Shown here: piece by piece, positions 33,201 through 34,080 of the stretch
Layout: each line of letters starts with the position of its first letter
How positions within the stretch are numbered: the stretch's first letter is position 1
Assembly: GCA_910577115.1 (NCBI GenBank)
Contig: CAJTMC010000040.1
Coordinates: forward strand, 1 to 34,080
Reading direction: 5' to 3'
Origin: an uncultured Lachnospiraceae bacterium
GTDB lineage: Bacteria > Bacillota > Clostridia > Lachnospirales > Lachnospiraceae
DNA: 34,080 nucleotides
Position numbers and translations under genes: made by a program
Notes under the pieces: model-generated
What the model was told of the DNA's origin: nothing
What the model saw: only the letters and a program-made list of their open reading frames with translations
Database searches by the model: none

Positions 33201-33736
33201 ATCACGTTCGGACCATCGCCAAACCACAAAATAATGTCGTCACATTCTTCAACACATTTTGTCGCATATCCGATTCTATGATATAAATCAGCAAGCTCAA
33301 GCGCCCATTCTTCCTGATAATCCTTTTTTTTCAGCTCCTCCAGCAGTGCGATGCGTTCCTCAAGGCTTGCCCCCTGCGCCTCCAAAATACGGTAGTGCAA
33401 TATAATCACGCCAATATCCTTAGGCGCTATTTTCGCATACTGTTTATAATACTCAACTGCTGCCACCACATCTTCTAATTCTATGGAAATCTCACAGAGA
33501 GAATACACCACAGAACGGTTTGTTGGGTATTTATCATAGGCGAGCAGAAGAATTGCCCGACTGTCCTCATTTCTTCTGTTGATACTATATAAAGCTGCAA
33601 TTTTTAAAAGCATCGAAATACTCTTGACCCGTCTCCAGTCAACAGTATCCGCTACATTTGCAGCTTCAGCGTATTGCTCCTTATCAATTAATTTTACGAT
33701 TTCCTCCGAACGAATCTTGTATTCGATCTTGTCCAC
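30281..33736 (-). CDS. Large TPR/low-complexity protein with degenerate AAA-type C-terminal domain
   Basis: Function not recognised. The 1151-residue protein has four parts. Residues 1-200 are helical repeats of TPR type (e.g. AEAANVADTVDWRRV, SVVYSLCEISIELED, VAAVEYYKQYAKIAPKD). Residues 205-370 are an acidic Tyr/Asn/Glu/Gly repeat with units like YNENGYESNS. Residues 400-900 are mostly acidic and disordered, with a second Tyr-rich acidic stretch at 764-832. Residues about 905-1110 resemble an AAA ATPase: the P-loop position reads ITGDTGIDTVRMAK (946-959), without the usual GKT, and the Walker B place reads GGIIIEKANG. ATP hydrolysis is unlikely. No signal peptide or membrane helix. The GTG start has AGGGGTGATAGGAC upstream. 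It precedes glgB by 46 bases, suggesting a link to glycogen, perhaps as scaffold; this is inference. Confidence 0.85.
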   Translation of the reverse strand: MDKIEYKIRSEEIVKLIDKEQYAEAANVADTVDWRRVKSISMLLKIAALYSINRRNEDSRAILLLAYDKYPTNRSVVYSLCEISIELEDVVAAVEYYKQYAKIAPKDIGVIILHYRILEAQGASLEERIALLEELKKKDYQEEWALELADLYHRIGYATKCVEECDDIILWFGDGPNVMKAMELKQKHVPLTEVQQAKYENMLGNAQNNYSEQTYEENDNYTEDTYADSGYEENGEYVGEDTYAENGFVNDSYNEENYINDGYNEENYANNSYSEENYINDGYGEESYASDVYNQNGEYVGEAAYAENSYINDGYNENGYESNSYNENGYESNSYNESGYENDGYAESGNYAENEYPNDYYTDGDFYTEQTFDDNNKPIIYEDGINSSYTNVIREFPQPPAASEDMSQYNTINLQKVVAEGMMELFSDNDDIFAAEREALHATEEAAEELVPKSLSDNAVKTLETEIQDKNNDSTDHEKITEEVFSDNVIKVHFASEEKLNEETLKEEYANEEILNEEEFSVPVEKDTGKIAMITNGVSEAAPAPDTGAIKKVIVPDDNSRVIKAESDIDVLRDTTERSVNEEHARMERNSENVYHTSDLMNMEQANEPASQPMTGQMNIDDVLSEWENIKLNNAKKHEEAIKQRVLTQTGKIFANFDNSLKSGVLGELEKEEERAKDNFLAADITGDIPKTQTSETNEDEYDVSYIAPGSNKQIITEIEAVVAKELGATRIIPQDEIQREIVETENVNDIAKELPETGEDFESNSLYDEFGEDNFEPDEMYNESSVNYSESEEMYRELDETYNDESNAYYDESNGYYEETSETYNEYETEEADSDEAKAAKTDHSKVVRELDPEDAESIAETAKEDALRTQEIKMNTADLSSLSERIVETAKREATGARREEIREFTIEEQKLFENFAVTKKIKKQILFALENMTLTAFTGNVIITGDTGIDTVRMAKNLIREFQSEDPNFSGKVAKVTGEKLNQKNLKDVFEKLNNGGIIIEKANGMTEEKLYKLATFLNQDNLGIVVIMEDTKKEITRLLEKQAMIADYFNIRIDLMEMDNNALVAYARNYALALEYSIDELGILALYTRIANIQSGNHVVTKDEVREIIDEAIWKSKKSKIKNFVDVLFARRYDSEDMIVLKERDFM
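31241..31447 (-). repeat. Second Tyr/Glu/Ser-rich low-complexity stretch in the 1151-residue protein
   Basis: Codes for residues about 764-832 with irregular units such as EMYNESSVNYSESEEMY and NAYYDESNGYYEE. Tyr occurs every 6-8 residues in an acidic background, like the first repeat region (205-370) but without exact DNA repeats. The similarity suggests one composition is being maintained in two places. Confidence 0.6.
32627..33124 (-). repeat. Tandem repeat region coding Tyr/Asn/Glu-rich decapeptides
   Basis: Roughly 165 residues (205-370) made of variable units of about 10 residues, e.g. YNEENYINDG, YNENGYESNS, YGEESYASDV. At DNA level many units share CATAGCCATT or CATTTATATAG. All units are multiples of three, so the reading frame is kept. 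The region is likely variable in copy number between strains. Confidence 0.8.
32731..32790 (-). repeat. Perfect 30-bp tandem duplication
   Basis: Two identical 30-base copies (32731-32760 and 32761-32790, each beginning TATAGCTATTGCTTTCATAG) lie head to tail within the larger repeat region. Each codes ten residues. Perfect identity, amid degenerate flanking units, indicates a recent slippage event. Confidence 0.85.
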
Positions 33737-33785
33737 GTCCTATCACCCCTGACAATATAACCCTTAATAATTTATTCCCCAAAAA

Positions 33786-33799
33786 TGACACAAGTGTCA
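33786..33799. promoter_or_regulatory. 14-bp palindrome upstream of the TPR protein-glgB operon
   Basis: TGACACAAGTGTCA is a perfect palindrome 50 bases before the start codon at 33736. On the minus strand TTGTGT within it could serve as a -35, with TTATTA 17 bases further as a weak -10, so a regulator bound here would cover the promoter. The same 14-mer occurs at 10468 and 23767 inside genes, which weakens or complicates the operator reading. Confidence 0.45.
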
Positions 33800-33891
33800 C
33801 TTTTTATCCTTTGGATTTCATACGATATCCATCTTAATTTAAATTTGCATAGTTTTTCACATTGTCAGTTTAGCATAACAGTTTCGTTATG

Positions 33892-34077
33892 TCAACGTAT
33901 TATGTGCCATTTTTTAACAATATCCGCAAGCACAGCGAACTGTGAAAGTGTGAGCGCCTCGCCCCCTGAGTTTTGAAGTTCATATTTTGAAATGATCCGG
34001 CAATCTCTTGTGGTTGCTGGAAATTTTTTGTCAATATTATGTATTTTATATATAGCGTAATCTAATGGAATGTGGTA
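33892..34077 (-). pseudogene. Possible C-terminal tail of an unidentified gene
   Basis: A minus-strand frame of about 61 codons has a coding look: IDKKFPATTRDCRIISKYEL then QNSGGEALTLSQFAVLADIV and KKWHIIR before the stop at 33892. It has no plausible start codon and meets an in-frame stop at the window edge (34078-34080). It may be a decayed gene tail or the end of a frameshifted gene lying beyond the window. I do not recognise the family. The remaining bases 33737-33891 hold only the palindrome and AT-rich promoter sequence. Confidence 0.3.
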
Positions 34078-34080
34078 TTA

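Noticed and set aside
32258..33286. Long plus-strand open frame rich in Ile/Phe opposite the 1151-residue gene
   Set aside because: It is the antisense of the Tyr/Asn repeat region: the repeat units simply lack stops on the other strand. No ribosome site and no protein-like pattern.
33785..33976. Plus-strand 63-codon frame upstream of the giant gene
   Set aside because: No ribosome site, overlaps promoter and palindrome, and its opposite strand looks more protein-like.

Overview
The window looks like the chromosome of a motile, monoderm gut-type Clostridia, most likely Lachnospiraceae (Lachnospira/Roseburia/Agathobacter-like). This is an inference from gene content: a Firmicutes-style Tad pilus locus with no secretin, flagellin plus FliS, a DUF6240 protein, a glycogen branching enzyme, an intracellular GH28 pectin enzyme and a YfhO-type membrane protein. 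Nearly all genes lie on the minus strand; the clear exceptions are a DUF2508 gene (18775-19146) and yfhO (24897-27788).

Layout. (1) 1-620: decayed C-terminus of an integrative-element relaxase with one frameshift, followed by a hairpin terminator. (2) 947-5344: a LytTR regulator followed by four small-to-medium genes of unknown function, two of which are clear paralogues and one of which is internally duplicated. (3) 5522-6692: an XRE regulator with a two-helix membrane tail, then a decayed stretch holding an ABC-permease-like tail and a hairpin with a T-run. (4) 6693-8060: a GH28 polygalacturonase-type enzyme without a signal peptide, with a duplicated promoter-like element upstream. (5) 8370-18466: a complete Tad/Flp pilus locus. 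In transcription order it encodes a prepilin peptidase, TadZ, CpaF/TadA ATPase, TadB, TadC, Flp pilin, a DUF5702 TadG-like protein, a TadE-like protein with two Cys/His cassettes, a second prepilin peptidase, TadE, and a DUF6382-FHA membrane protein. (6) 18775-24648: DUF2508 gene facing fliS, then flagellin and a 1098-residue DUF6240 protein with a FliK-like C-terminus, the last three forming an operon behind a good sigma-28-type promoter. (7) 24897-27788: yfhO, AT-rich. (8) 27795-28310: a decayed IS with intact terminal inverted repeats. (9) 28327-33736: glgB preceded by a 1151-residue TPR/low-complexity/degenerate-AAA protein. (10) 33737-34080: promoter region with a 14-bp palindrome and a possible gene tail.

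How it fits together. The region is rich in surface and motility functions: two filament systems (Tad pilus and flagellum) next to pectin breakdown and glycogen storage. The least explained parts, and the best candidates for undescribed biology, are the LytTR-linked four-gene cluster, the twin metal-binding-like cassettes on a Tad pseudopilin, and the very large TPR/Tyr-Asn-repeat/dead-AAA protein beside glgB. Function is not known for any of these three; what is stated below separates sequence observations from inference.
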